A stretch of DNA of 64,000 nt, from positions 82,257 to 146,256 of the forward strand of contig JAAFIW010000011.1 in assembly GCA_013297875.1 (NCBI GenBank), read 5' to 3'. The DNA is from Comamonadaceae bacterium (lineage in GTDB: Bacteria > Pseudomonadota > Gammaproteobacteria > Burkholderiales > Burkholderiaceae_C). The first letter of the stretch is position 1, and each line of letters begins with the position of its first letter. Positions 15,950 to 25,916 of this stretch are shown here, one piece after another. Both the position numbers and the translations under genes were made by a program. A model generated the notes under the pieces. That model searched no databases. It saw only the letters and a list, made by a program, of their open reading frames with translations, and was not told where the DNA came from.

Positions 15950-16558
15950 TCAACCTTCGTAGCCAACCGCATCCAGTGTCATGGAGTCCACTTCGATAAA
16001 GCAAGCCACCGTGAGCACCAGACCAATGCGCACCGGCGGGCCCAGGCGGTGAATGTGCAGACCCTGGCGCTTGAGCATGCGCTCAATGGCGGCGGTGGTG
16101 ACCGTCACGTAGCGGCTGATCTGATGGGCCCTGGCGAACTTGGCCGCCTCTGCCATCAAGGCCACCGACAGCTGGCCAAAGCCCAGTTGGTGATTCACCG
16201 TGTCTTCGCCCGCCGCGACGCGGTCTGTGGCGATGGCAAAGCGGCTGAGCTCCCACACGTCGCTGCCCATGGGCGCTGACTGGCCATGCAACAGCTCGGG
16301 GAACACATCCCTGAGCATGTTGGGCCCCTGCGTGGGCAACAGACGCCAGCAGGCGTCTACCTGCGCATCGCCAGACGTGGCCACTATGTAGTGGGCTTTG
16401 TCCAGCGCGTCAAACTCATCGATTTCCTGCCCGTCATCGGTGGTTTTGACCTCCCAACCCAGGCGGTCGTGAAACACCTGGTAACGCAACTGAAACATTC
16501 CCTTTTGCTCCTGTTCTGATAGCTCTGCCCGAGGGGCACTGATAACGGCGTGTTGCAT
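15950..16558 (-). CDS. Acyl-homoserine-lactone synthase (LuxI family)
   Basis: 202 residues. Makes N-acyl-homoserine lactone from S-adenosylmethionine and acyl-ACP. All family hallmarks are present: R25, F29 and W35 in LRYQVFHDRLGW, D47 and D50 in EIDEFD, R72 in CWRLLP, and E103 and R106 in WELSRFAI. I chose the ATG at 16558 because AGAGGAG lies about nine bases upstream; a TTG 36 bp earlier lacks a ribosome-binding site. An RsaM-like gene lies upstream on the same strand and the luxR gene beyond it diverges. A lux-box-like palindrome about 90 bp before the start suggests autoinduction. Signal chain length cannot be read from the sequence. Confidence 0.95.
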   Translation of the reverse strand: MQHAVISAPRAELSEQEQKGMFQLRYQVFHDRLGWEVKTTDDGQEIDEFDALDKAHYIVATSGDAQVDACWRLLPTQGPNMLRDVFPELLHGQSAPMGSDVWELSRFAIATDRVAAGEDTVNHQLGFGQLSVALMAEAAKFARAHQISRYVTVTTAAIERMLKRQGLHIHRLGPPVRIGLVLTVACFIEVDSMTLDAVGYEG

Positions 16559-16648
16559 CGCTGAAAACTCCTCTGAGAAAAACGTTTGCTGCAAAGATGT
16601 GTGACAAAACGTGATCTCATTGGACGATTCAATGCGCCCGGCGAATAG

Positions 16649-16664
16649 CTATCAACCTTGATAG
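16649..16664. promoter_or_regulatory. lux-box-like palindrome upstream of luxI
   Basis: CTATCAACCTTGATAG is an inverted repeat of two 7-bp arms around CC. It lies between the end of the RsaM-like gene (16699) and the luxI start (16558), the expected place for a LuxR-AHL activator site. A near-identical palindrome recurs at 17963-17978. Confidence 0.6.
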
Positions 16665-16698
16665 GGTGCGCGGCTGGTGCGCCCGGCCGATGCGGCGT

Positions 16699-17112
16699 TC
16701 AGATGGCCTGCATCACCTGCTGTTGCCAGGGCAGGGCGTCGATATACGCCCACAAATCCTGACTACAGCCTTGTGGTGTCGGGTCATAGCCACCTGGGGA
16801 AAGCACCAAGATGTTGGTGCGCGGCGAGACCGCGCGCACAGCGCTGAGGTGGCCGTCGTGGTGCGCCATCCAGTCCCAGCCCAGCGAGAGCCAGGCAGTA
16901 CCCATTTGGCCTACCCATTCGGTGTACCCGGCCCGCAAGCCACGGTGCATGGCGGCATGGTCGCCAGCGTCCAACAGCACCGAATCGTCCAGCACGCTGT
17001 GGGCATGGGTTAACGCCATGCTGGACAACATACGTTTTGTAATCCGTATGTAGTAGTCGGGCGTAAAGACGTATCCTGTTTCAGAAACCACAGTTGTTGC
17101 ATAGTTGTGCAT
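16699..17112 (-). CDS. RsaM-like quorum-sensing modulator (DUF4902 family)
   Basis: 137 residues from the ATG at 17112; an upstream extension of the open frame is low-complexity and antisense to luxR. The motifs YVFTPDYYIRITKRMLSSMA, WLSLGWDWMAH and VSPRTNILVLSPGGYD fit, from memory, the RsaM proteins encoded between luxI and luxR homologues in Burkholderia and relatives, where they dampen AHL production. RsaM homologues are about 140-170 residues, as here. Gene order luxI-rsaM-luxR, with rsaM on the luxI strand, matches those loci. No enzymatic motif. Family assignment rests on motif pattern and context; a profile search against DUF4902 would settle it. Confidence 0.7.
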   Translation of the reverse strand: MHNYATTVVSETGYVFTPDYYIRITKRMLSSMALTHAHSVLDDSVLLDAGDHAAMHRGLRAGYTEWVGQMGTAWLSLGWDWMAHHDGHLSAVRAVSPRTNILVLSPGGYDPTPQGCSQDLWAYIDALPWQQQVMQAI

Positions 17113-17150
17113 GGTGTTCAAAGCCCCTTTTTTGTGTGACGAGAATTGAT

Positions 17151-17882
17151 GTGACCAGCCTGACGCATGACCTGTCTTTGACCCGCTCGATTTACGCGGT
17201 GGCGATTGCCAACACCGCAGACGAGCTGGTTGCCTGCATTGGGCAGGCGGTGCGGCAGCTGGGATGCGAGCACTTTTTGCTGGGTCTGGAGGTGCGCAAG
17301 CCCATGCTCCAGCCGGTGCAGCATGTGGCCAGTGGCTACCCGCTGCGCTGGCAGCAACGTTACGCCGAGCAGGGCTATATCGCGCTGGATCCCACCATTT
17401 CCTATTGCCAGCAGCACACCACGCCCCTGATCTGGCGCGACAGCCTGTACAAAGGACCGTCCACCGAGCTGTTGGAAGAGGCGCGCAGCGCTGGCCTGGC
17501 CCACGGTTTGAGCGTGGGCGTGCACGGGGTGGACGCAACCAAAAGCATGATCAGTGTGGCCCGTGACCGCCCTTTTGACGGGGTGGCCGAGCAGCAGGGC
17601 ATGGTGGAGGCGACAACCGTGCTGGCCGCCTGCGCGCATGTGGCGGCACAGCGGTTGATCGTGCCGGGCTTGCTGAAGGCGCAGACCCGGCAATTGACGC
17701 CTCGCGAACGGGCTTGCCTGGGTTTTGTGATGCAGGGAAAAAGCAGCTCGGTGATATCGGATCTGCTGCGCATTGCCGAGCCTACGGTGGAATTCCACGT
17801 AAAAAACGCCATGCGCAAGCTGGGCGTTGCCACCCGCCTGCAGGCCGTCGCAAAAGCTGTGGCCCTGGGCCTGTTGGAGTGA
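17151..17882 (+). CDS. LuxR-family AHL-responsive transcriptional regulator
   Basis: 243 residues from a GTG at 17151 preceded by GACGAG; a TTG at 17094 would add 19 residues and overlap the rsaM start. The N-terminal autoinducer-binding domain shows the conserved residues of the family: W and Y in RWQQRY, D and P in YIALDPT, W in LIWRD and G in HGLSVG. The C-terminal LuxR helix-turn-helix reads LTPRERACLGFVMQGKSSS and then AEPTVEFHVKNAMRKLGV. Length agrees with CepR/SolR-type regulators. Divergent from the RsaM-like gene, with only 38 bp between starts. It probably activates luxI through the palindrome at 16649 when AHL is bound. Confidence 0.93.
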   Translation: MTSLTHDLSLTRSIYAVAIANTADELVACIGQAVRQLGCEHFLLGLEVRKPMLQPVQHVASGYPLRWQQRYAEQGYIALDPTISYCQQHTTPLIWRDSLYKGPSTELLEEARSAGLAHGLSVGVHGVDATKSMISVARDRPFDGVAEQQGMVEATTVLAACAHVAAQRLIVPGLLKAQTRQLTPRERACLGFVMQGKSSSVISDLLRIAEPTVEFHVKNAMRKLGVATRLQAVAKAVALGLLE

Positions 17883-17962
17883 TGTGAATCTGAGCACGCG
17901 CGCAGTCTAGGCTCATGCGTACTAAATTTGTCATTCGTCTACCTATCTAGTCCGGTAGGTAC

Positions 17963-17978
17963 CTATCGACCTTGATAG
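17963..17978. promoter_or_regulatory. Second lux-box-like palindrome downstream of luxR
   Basis: CTATCGACCTTGATAG differs by one base from the palindrome at 16649. It lies between the convergent 3' ends of luxR (17882) and the dienelactone hydrolase gene (18056), not in front of a recognised gene. A partial copy (ACCTATC) sits 20 bp upstream. Confidence 0.45.
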
Positions 17979-18055
17979 GGTTCAGGGTTGCGCCAGCGCC
18001 ACCAATGCAAGCACATCCGCTGGCCGTGCCCCAAGCCCCGGCCCGCTTACCGTGG

Positions 18056-18787
18056 CTACCTCAGTGCCCGCCCAAACAGACTGAACAGCCTCTCCCAATG
18101 CCGCTCGGCAGCGGCCTGGTGGTAGATGCCAGCACGCTGCGGAAACACAAAGCCGTGCTCGGTACCCGGGTACCACTCAATTCGGTGCGCCGTGCCAGCG
18201 GCTTGCAGGGCGGCCTGCAATTGGGCAATGTCGGCCGGCGGTGCCCATTTGTCGGTCTCGGCGCAGGCAAAGTAGCTTTCGCACTGAATGGCCGGCGCCA
18301 TGCGGTGCGGTGAATCGGTTGCCGGGGTCACCATGTTGGCACCGTGAATCGAGGCGATGCAGCTGATGCGGCCGGCAAACTGCGCCGCTGCCCACATCAC
18401 AAACGGGCCACTCATGCAGTAACCCAGCGCGCCCACGCGGCTGGCCCGTGCAGCGGGCTGGCTGTCTACCCATTGCAGCAGGGCGGCGGTGTCCACCTGG
18501 GTGCTGCGGGCGTCCAGCGAGTACATGTGTTCAAACATCACGGCCATATTGGCCTCGGTTCGCTCGGTCAGCTGCCAGTCGCGGGTACGGCGGTAATACA
18601 GGTTGGGCAGCACCACGTAGTAGCCCACAGCGGCCAGCCTGCGAGCCATGTCGTGCAGCTCTTCGCGCTTGCCGGGGGCATCCATGTAAAACAGCACCAC
18701 CGGCTGCGGCCCGCCTTCTTCAGGGTGCACCACAAAGCTGTTCATCGCGCCATCGGCGGTGGGAATGTCCAGGTGTTGTTCGATCAT
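18056..18787 (-). CDS. Dienelactone hydrolase family protein
   Basis: 243 residues from the ATG at 18787 (a TTG three codons earlier overlaps the upstream stop). Alpha/beta-hydrolase with the dienelactone-hydrolase catalytic triad visible: nucleophile C124 in GYCMSGPF, D179 in AETDKW and H211 in GTEHGFVF. The N-terminal PVVLFYMDAPG is the strand-loop of the oxyanion region. The gene starts five bases after the Bug-protein stop, so the two are co-transcribed. Dienelactone hydrolases open lactone rings in aromatic degradation; the true substrate here cannot be told. No signal peptide, so cytoplasmic. Confidence 0.9.
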   Translation of the reverse strand: MIEQHLDIPTADGAMNSFVVHPEEGGPQPVVLFYMDAPGKREELHDMARRLAAVGYYVVLPNLYYRRTRDWQLTERTEANMAVMFEHMYSLDARSTQVDTAALLQWVDSQPAARASRVGALGYCMSGPFVMWAAAQFAGRISCIASIHGANMVTPATDSPHRMAPAIQCESYFACAETDKWAPPADIAQLQAALQAAGTAHRIEWYPGTEHGFVFPQRAGIYHQAAAERHWERLFSLFGRALR

Positions 18788-18792
18788 GGCCG

Positions 18793-19764
18793 TCAATCCA
18801 CCTTGGCACCGCTGGCCTTCACCACGCCTTCGTAGCGCGCATATTCGCGCTTGATGAGGTCGGCAAACTGCTCGGGCGTGCTGGACAGGGGTTCGGTCAT
18901 CAGGCCCATGAAGCGGGTTTTGACGTCAGGCGACTCCAATGCCGCCACAAACGCGCTGTTCAGCCGCGCCACTACCTCGCGCGGCGTGCCGGCCGGTGCC
19001 ATCAGTCCCCACCAGGTGTCAATTTCAAAGCCGGGATAGGTGTCGGCCAGCGTCGGCACGTCAGGCAGCAAGGGGCTGCGCTTCGGGGCGGTCACCGCCA
19101 GCGGCAGCACCTTGCCTGCGCGGATGTTGGCACCCGAGGTGGCCAGGTTGTCCAGCGTGTAGTCCACCGTGCCAGACAGCAGGGCCAGCTGCGAGGGCGC
19201 GCCACCGTTGTAGGGGATGTGCACCGCAAAAATGCCTGCTTTGGCCTTGAACATCTCGCCGCCCAGATGCCCGGCGCTGCCATTGCCGCCACTGGCATAG
19301 CTCAGCTTGGCCGGGTTGGCTTTTGCATAGGCCAGGAATTCTTTCAGGTTGGTGATGTTCAGCCGCTTGGCGGTGTCGCTGTTCATCACCAGCACATTGG
19401 GAATGCGCACCATCTGCGTGATGGGCGCAAAGTCTTTGATCGGGTCATAGGGCAGTTTTTTGAACAGCCAAGGGTTGATGGCATGCATGGCCACTGCCGC
19501 AATGCCCAGGGTCTGGCCATCCGGCGCGGCCTTGGCCACCAGATCAACGCCAATTCCGCCGCCCCCGCCGGGCCGGTTTTCAATGATGATGGGTGCACCG
19601 AGCGTGACCGAAGCTTTTTCGGCAATCATGCGGGTGGTCACGTCAATCGAGCCGCCGGCGGTGAACGGTACGATGATTTTGATCGGTTTGCCTTGGGCAA
19701 ACGTCGGGGCTGCGAAGGCGGCTGCAGCAGCGGTTGTGGTGGCGAGGAAGTGGCGGCGTTGCAT
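18793..19764 (-). CDS. Bug (TctC) family solute-binding protein
   Basis: 323 residues. The start at 19764 is chosen because GGAG lies ten bases upstream and the protein then opens with an export signal, MQRRHFLATTTAAAAAFAA, whose RRHFL resembles a Tat motif. The mature protein shows the Bug-family features: KIIVPFTAGGSIDVTTRM, ENRPGGGGGIGVDLVAKA, LSYASGGNGSAGHLGGE and PDVPTLADTYPGFE. These periplasmic proteins bind carboxylates or aromatic acids for tripartite tricarboxylate transporters. No membrane subunits are nearby, as is common for orphan Bug proteins in Burkholderiales. Co-transcribed with the dienelactone hydrolase gene. Confidence 0.92.
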   Translation of the reverse strand: MQRRHFLATTTAAAAAFAAPTFAQGKPIKIIVPFTAGGSIDVTTRMIAEKASVTLGAPIIIENRPGGGGGIGVDLVAKAAPDGQTLGIAAVAMHAINPWLFKKLPYDPIKDFAPITQMVRIPNVLVMNSDTAKRLNITNLKEFLAYAKANPAKLSYASGGNGSAGHLGGEMFKAKAGIFAVHIPYNGGAPSQLALLSGTVDYTLDNLATSGANIRAGKVLPLAVTAPKRSPLLPDVPTLADTYPGFEIDTWWGLMAPAGTPREVVARLNSAFVAALESPDVKTRFMGLMTEPLSSTPEQFADLIKREYARYEGVVKASGAKVD

Positions 19765-19874
19765 GTGGACGACTCCGGGGCAAAAGGGTGATTGGAATCC
19801 ACCAGTGTCGCGGTTTTGCAGAGCAGCCCGTATCGCCACAAACCCCAGCGCGACGCGCACGAGCTGGCGACCAT

Positions 19875-20064
19875 GGCTTTAACCCAGATTCTCCATTAGG
19901 CGCACCTTCGGTGCTGTTTGGATTCCAACGGCGCATTTGCGGCCATTTTCGACCCTCTTCGTCGCCCATGGCGCGCGCCATGGGCCTCCTCAGTCGGGTC
20001 AAAACTGACTCGCAACTGCATCCGTTGTCTATCCAAACCTTAATGGAAATTCTGGGTTTAAGCC
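19875..20064. repeat. 190-bp imperfect palindrome (MITE-like hairpin element)
   Basis: The outer arms GGCTTTAACCCAGATTCTCC (19875) and the inverted copy ending at 20064 match with a few changes. Inner arms TTTGGATTCCAACGG and its inverted counterpart (near 20020-20040) also pair. The centre is the perfect 20-bp palindrome CCCATGGCGCGCGCCATGGG at 19967-19986. The stop codon of the FemAB-like gene (20058-20060) lies in the right arm. No transposase is encoded. Confidence 0.75.
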
Positions 20065-21485
20065 GCCTTGAATGGACTTCGTTCTCCCAAATGCTCCAGA
20101 TACCCCACCACCCCATCGCCCTCGCGCTCCAGAAACCGCTGCACCGCATCGGCAAACGCCGGGTGGGCCAGCCAGTGGGCGCTGGTGGTGGGCACAGGCA
20201 TGAGGGCGCGGGCCATTTTGTGTTCGCCTTGTGCGCCACCTTCAAAACGGGCGTAGCCGTGGTTTATGCACCATTGCAGCGGCTGGTAGTAGCAAGCTTC
20301 AAAGTGCAGGCAGTCCACGCGCTGTAGGGCACCCCAATAGCGGCCGTAGGCCACCGGGGCTGTTTTAAGGTCAAACCGGCCATCAGCCCATGTATTTATT
20401 GGTCGAGTAGCTATTAAACTCGTAGCAATCGATTGACCCTCCCGCTCCGCGGTGAACATCAACCAGTTCTCTGGCATGCCTGTGGCCATGTTTTTGAAGA
20501 AGTCGCGGGACAGGTAGGGCGCATTGCCGTGTTCCAGGTAGGTTCGCTCGTAGCAGCGGTAGAAAAAAGCCCAGTCTTCGGGGGTGATGTCGGCCCCCAA
20601 AGCCCAGCGGAAGCTCACGCCGGCGTCTGCCACCTTGCGGCGTTCTTGCTTGATTTTTTTGCGTTTGTCTTGGGTGAGGGTGGCCAGGAAATCGTCGAAG
20701 CTGGAGAAGGGCTTGGTGGCTTCCCGCTTGTCATTCCCGCGCAGGCGGGAATCCAGGCGCGAGGTGTTTGGGTCGGAGAGCATTGGTAGCGCAGACTGGA
20801 TTCCCGCCTGCGCGGGAATGACGGTCACCGCCTGCGCGGGAATGACGGTCACCGCCTGCGCGGGAATGACGGTCACCGCATCCGCGGGAATGACGGTCAC
20901 CGCATCCGCGGGAATGACGGTCACCGCATCCGCAGGAATGACGGGCATCTCATTCTTCCAGTGAAACTGCACCGTATTGCGCGTCATCAGCCCCGCCTGC
21001 TCACACGCCGCAATGTCGAGCTCACTGCCAAACAGCAGATGCAGCGACGACAGTTGTTCGTCCTCGCACCACGCAATCACCGCCCGAATCAGTGCCGTGC
21101 GAGCGGCCTCATCACGTGCCAGCAAGCGGCTGCCCGGCACGGGGGTGAAGGGCACGGCGATCAGGGCCTTGGGGTAGTAAGGCAGGCCGTGCTGTTGGTA
21201 GGCGTTGGCCCAGGCGAAGTCAAACACGTATTCGCCGTAGGAATGATCCTTCAGGTACAGCGGGCAGGCGGCTTGCAGTTCGTCATGCAGCCACAGGGTA
21301 ATGAAGCGCGGCGTCCACCCGGTTTGGGGTGAGGCGCTGCCGCTGGTGTGCAGCGCGGCCAGGTATTCGTGGCGCATGAAGGGGCTGGGCTCGCTTTGCT
21401 GGGCGAGCAGGGCGTTCCATTGCGCGGCATCCACCTCGGTGGGCGATGTGAGCACGCGGGTAACATGAACAGAATTATTTTTCAC
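20058..21485 (-). CDS. FemAB/GNAT-like protein (DUF482, peptidogalycan-type) with repeat insertions
   Basis: 475 residues. The conserved core is recognisable: SEPSPFMRHEYLAALHTSGS, CPLYLKDHSYGEYVFDFAWA, HLLFGS, TLTQDKRKKIKQERRKVADA, FFYRCYERTYLEHG, FEACYYQPLQWCINHG, FEGGAQGEHKMARAL. Two stretches are foreign. About 80 residues after HWKNEMPV come from a dRS3-like repeat with amplified 24-bp units (IPADAVTV and IPAQAVTV), and about 20 residues before YGRYWGA derive from the dispersed AGCTGCTTGAGCA repeat. Both keep the frame, which argues that the protein is still made. The start is uncertain: the GTG at 21485 is only eight bases from the divergent nadE ATG. Orthologues are annotated as acyltransferase-fold proteins of unknown substrate. 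Confidence 0.85.
   Translation of the reverse strand: MKNNSVHVTRVLTSPTEVDAAQWNALLAQQSEPSPFMRHEYLAALHTSGSASPQTGWTPRFITLWLHDELQAACPLYLKDHSYGEYVFDFAWANAYQQHGLPYYPKALIAVPFTPVPGSRLLARDEAARTALIRAVIAWCEDEQLSSLHLLFGSELDIAACEQAGLMTRNTVQFHWKNEMPVIPADAVTVIPADAVTVIPADAVTVIPAQAVTVIPAQAVTVIPAQAGIQSALPMLSDPNTSRLDSRLRGNDKREATKPFSSFDDFLATLTQDKRKKIKQERRKVADAGVSFRWALGADITPEDWAFFYRCYERTYLEHGNAPYLSRDFFKNMATGMPENWLMFTAEREGQSIATSLIATRPINTWADGRFDLKTAPVAYGRYWGALQRVDCLHFEACYYQPLQWCINHGYARFEGGAQGEHKMARALMPVPTTSAHWLAHPAFADAVQRFLEREGDGVVGYLEHLGERSPFKAA
20366..20427. repeat. Dispersed AGCTGCTTGAGCA repeat inside a coding sequence
   Basis: GGCCATCAGCCCATGTATTT followed by ATTGGTCGAGTAGCTATTAA and GTAGC, a slightly diverged copy in inverted orientation. 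It encodes part of SLIATRPINTWADGRFDLKT in the FemAB-like protein. Confidence 0.85.
20731..20946. repeat. dRS3-like repeat pair with tandem 24-bp units inside a coding sequence
   Basis: TCATTCCCGCGCAGGCGGGA at 20731 faces an inverted partner near 20800, and the right half is amplified into about five 24-bp units (GGAATGACGGTCACCGC plus a variable end) up to 20946. The unit length is a multiple of three, so copy changes keep the reading frame. Confidence 0.9.
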
Positions 21486-21493
21486 CGTGTCGT

Positions 21494-23158
21494 ATGACCT
21501 TAAAAATCGCCATTGCCCAACTCAATTTCGTCGTCGGTGACATGCCGGGCAACGCCCGCCGCATCATCGACGCCGCCACCCAGGCACATGCCCAGGGCGC
21601 GCAACTTTTGCTCACCCCTGAACTGTCGATTTGCGGCTACGCGGCAGAAGACCTGTTTTTGCGCCCGGCGTTCATTGCGTCGTGTGATGATGCCGTGAAA
21701 ACGGTGGCCCGCGAAACGGCTGGGTTAAGCGGTCTCACGCTGGTGGTGGGCCACCCGGTGGGCGGCGATGTGCGCAGCAAGTCGGTGGCCATCCAGCGCC
21801 GTTACAACGCCGCCAGCGTGATCTGCGAGGGCAAGCTGCTGGAAACCTATGCCAAGCGCGAGCTGCCCAACTACCAGGTGTTTGACGAGCGGCGCTACTT
21901 TGCGCCAGGTCAGGGCGTTTGTGTGTTCCAGGCTGGCGGAGTCAACATAGGTTTGCTGATCTGCGAAGACGCCTGGTTTGACGAGCCCGCGCAGCTGGCC
22001 AAAGAAGCCGGTGCGCAGCTTCTGGCCGTCATCAACGCCTCGCCCTACCACGTGGGTAAGGGCGGCGAGCGGGTGGCGCGCATGGCCGAGCGGGCGCGCG
22101 CCGTCGGCCTGCCGCTGGTCTATGCGCACCTGGTGGGCGGGCAAGACGAGGTGGTGTTTGACGGTGCCTCGTTTGCGCTGAATGCAGACGGCTCTCTGGC
22201 CCTTCAGGCACCCAGTTTTATAGAGAATATGCCGATCGCCCAGGTAAATACTGCTGGAGCAGCTATCGAAATAGTAGCGGATGTATCGGCTAAAGAAGTC
22301 GATGAAGACGAGCAACTGTGGCACGCGCTGGTGCTGGGCGTGCGCGACTACATCACCAAAAACGGCTTCCCCGGCGCGTTGCTGGGCTTGTCGGGCGGTA
22401 TTGATTCAGCCCTGGTGCTGGCCATCGCGGTGGACGCGATTGGCGCAACACGAGTTCGCGCCGTCATGATGCCCTCGCCCTACACCGCCAGCATCAGCTG
22501 GATCGACGCCCGCGAGATGGCGCAGCGCCTGGGCGTGCGCTACGACGAGCTGTCGATTGCGGGGCCGTTTGAGTCGTTCAAAACCGTGCTGGCGGGCGAG
22601 TTCAAGGGCCGCGCCGAAGACACCACCGAAGAAAACATCCAGGCCCGCATCCGCGGCACCTTGCTGATGGCGCTGTCCAACAAGTTTGGCAGCATCGTGC
22701 TGACCACCGGCAACAAAAGCGAAATGGCCACCGGCTATTGCACGCTGTATGGCGACATGGCCGGTGGCTTTGCCGTCATCAAAGACCTGTTCAAAACCAC
22801 CGTGTTTCGCTTGACGAAGTGGCGCAACGCCCACGACCCCTACGGCACGGGCAGCAACCCGATTCCCGAGCGCATCATCACCCGCCCGCCCAGCGCCGAG
22901 CTACGGCCCGACCAGACCGACCAGGACAGCCTGCCGCCGTATGAGGTGCTGGATGCGATTCTTGAGCGCTTCATGGAAAACGACGAAAGCAGCGAGCAGA
23001 TCATTGCCGCCGGTTTTGAAGCGACCGTGGTGCAACGGGTGCTGCGCCTGGTGCGCATCAACGAATACAAGCGCCGCCAGTCGCCGGTGGGCATTCGGGT
23101 AAGCCACCGCAGTTTTGGCAAAGACTGGCGCTACCCTATCACCAACAAATTCATCTAA
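21494..23158 (+). CDS. nadE: Glutamine-dependent NAD+ synthetase
   Basis: 554 residues. Final step of NAD biosynthesis: amidation of deamido-NAD with ammonia from glutamine. N-terminal carbon-nitrogen hydrolase domain with the triad E43 (TPELS), K121 (AKRELPNY) and C157 (LLICEDAW). The C-terminal synthetase domain has the ATP-pyrophosphatase P-loop LGLSGGIDSALVLA at about residue 297, then TTGNKSEMATGYCTLYGDMA and FGKDWRYPITNKFI at the end. The start is set by the usual MTLKIAIAQLNF opening; no ribosome-binding site is visible. A dispersed-repeat copy encodes about 15 residues of the interdomain linker (AQVNTAGAAIEIVAD). The glnB gene follows after 21 bp. Confidence 0.97.
   Translation: MTLKIAIAQLNFVVGDMPGNARRIIDAATQAHAQGAQLLLTPELSICGYAAEDLFLRPAFIASCDDAVKTVARETAGLSGLTLVVGHPVGGDVRSKSVAIQRRYNAASVICEGKLLETYAKRELPNYQVFDERRYFAPGQGVCVFQAGGVNIGLLICEDAWFDEPAQLAKEAGAQLLAVINASPYHVGKGGERVARMAERARAVGLPLVYAHLVGGQDEVVFDGASFALNADGSLALQAPSFIENMPIAQVNTAGAAIEIVADVSAKEVDEDEQLWHALVLGVRDYITKNGFPGALLGLSGGIDSALVLAIAVDAIGATRVRAVMMPSPYTASISWIDAREMAQRLGVRYDELSIAGPFESFKTVLAGEFKGRAEDTTEENIQARIRGTLLMALSNKFGSIVLTTGNKSEMATGYCTLYGDMAGGFAVIKDLFKTTVFRLTKWRNAHDPYGTGSNPIPERIITRPPSAELRPDQTDQDSLPPYEVLDAILERFMENDESSEQIIAAGFEATVVQRVLRLVRINEYKRRQSPVGIRVSHRSFGKDWRYPITNKFI
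22234..22278. repeat. Dispersed AGCTGCTTGAGCA repeat inside nadE
   Basis: GCCCAGGTAAATACTGCTGG, then AGCAGCTATCGAAATAGTAGC in part: the repeat in inverted orientation, translated in frame as AQVNTAGAAIEIV between the two NadE domains. Confidence 0.8.
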
Positions 23159-23518
<360 letters not shown>

Positions 23519-23573
23519 CCGGCATATTTCGCCACGGTCTCCGTCAGGGGGCCACGCGTTTCGGGGAAGATAG

Positions 23574-25694
<2,121 letters not shown>

Positions 25695-25916
25695 CCTCGC
25701 AACCCATGCGCGACCGACAGCGCGTGCCGACTGTCACCTGGTTGCTCAGGCCAGCACCCCGCGTAGCCTGCAGGCCATCTTCACCGCAGCATGATCTGCT
25801 GGCGACGAACTGCCCTGGGCGTCCAACCCTGGAGAAATCAATCGCCATGTTGCAATGACCTACCGTTCAGCAGCAGACTATCCGGCACTTGCGCCTCACA
25901 TACACAGGAGAACTCC

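Noticed and set aside
16666..16710. Similarity between the 3' region of the RsaM-like gene and the C-terminal codons of the receiver-like gene (14896-14945)
   Set aside because: About 45 bp of GC-rich partial similarity by eye; could be chance and has no clear boundary.
16699..17538. Long minus-strand open frame of 279 codons
   Set aside because: Only the last 137 codons (from the ATG at 17112) have a credible protein; the first half is low-complexity and lies antisense to luxR.
20731..20946. Possible CRISPR-like array from regular 24-bp units
   Set aside because: Units are contiguous with no unique spacers, lie in a coding frame and derive from a dRS3-like repeat.
25791..25916. N-terminal extension of the AhpD-like frame
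   Set aside because: Not family sequence, and a clear ribosome-binding site precedes the ATG at 25917.
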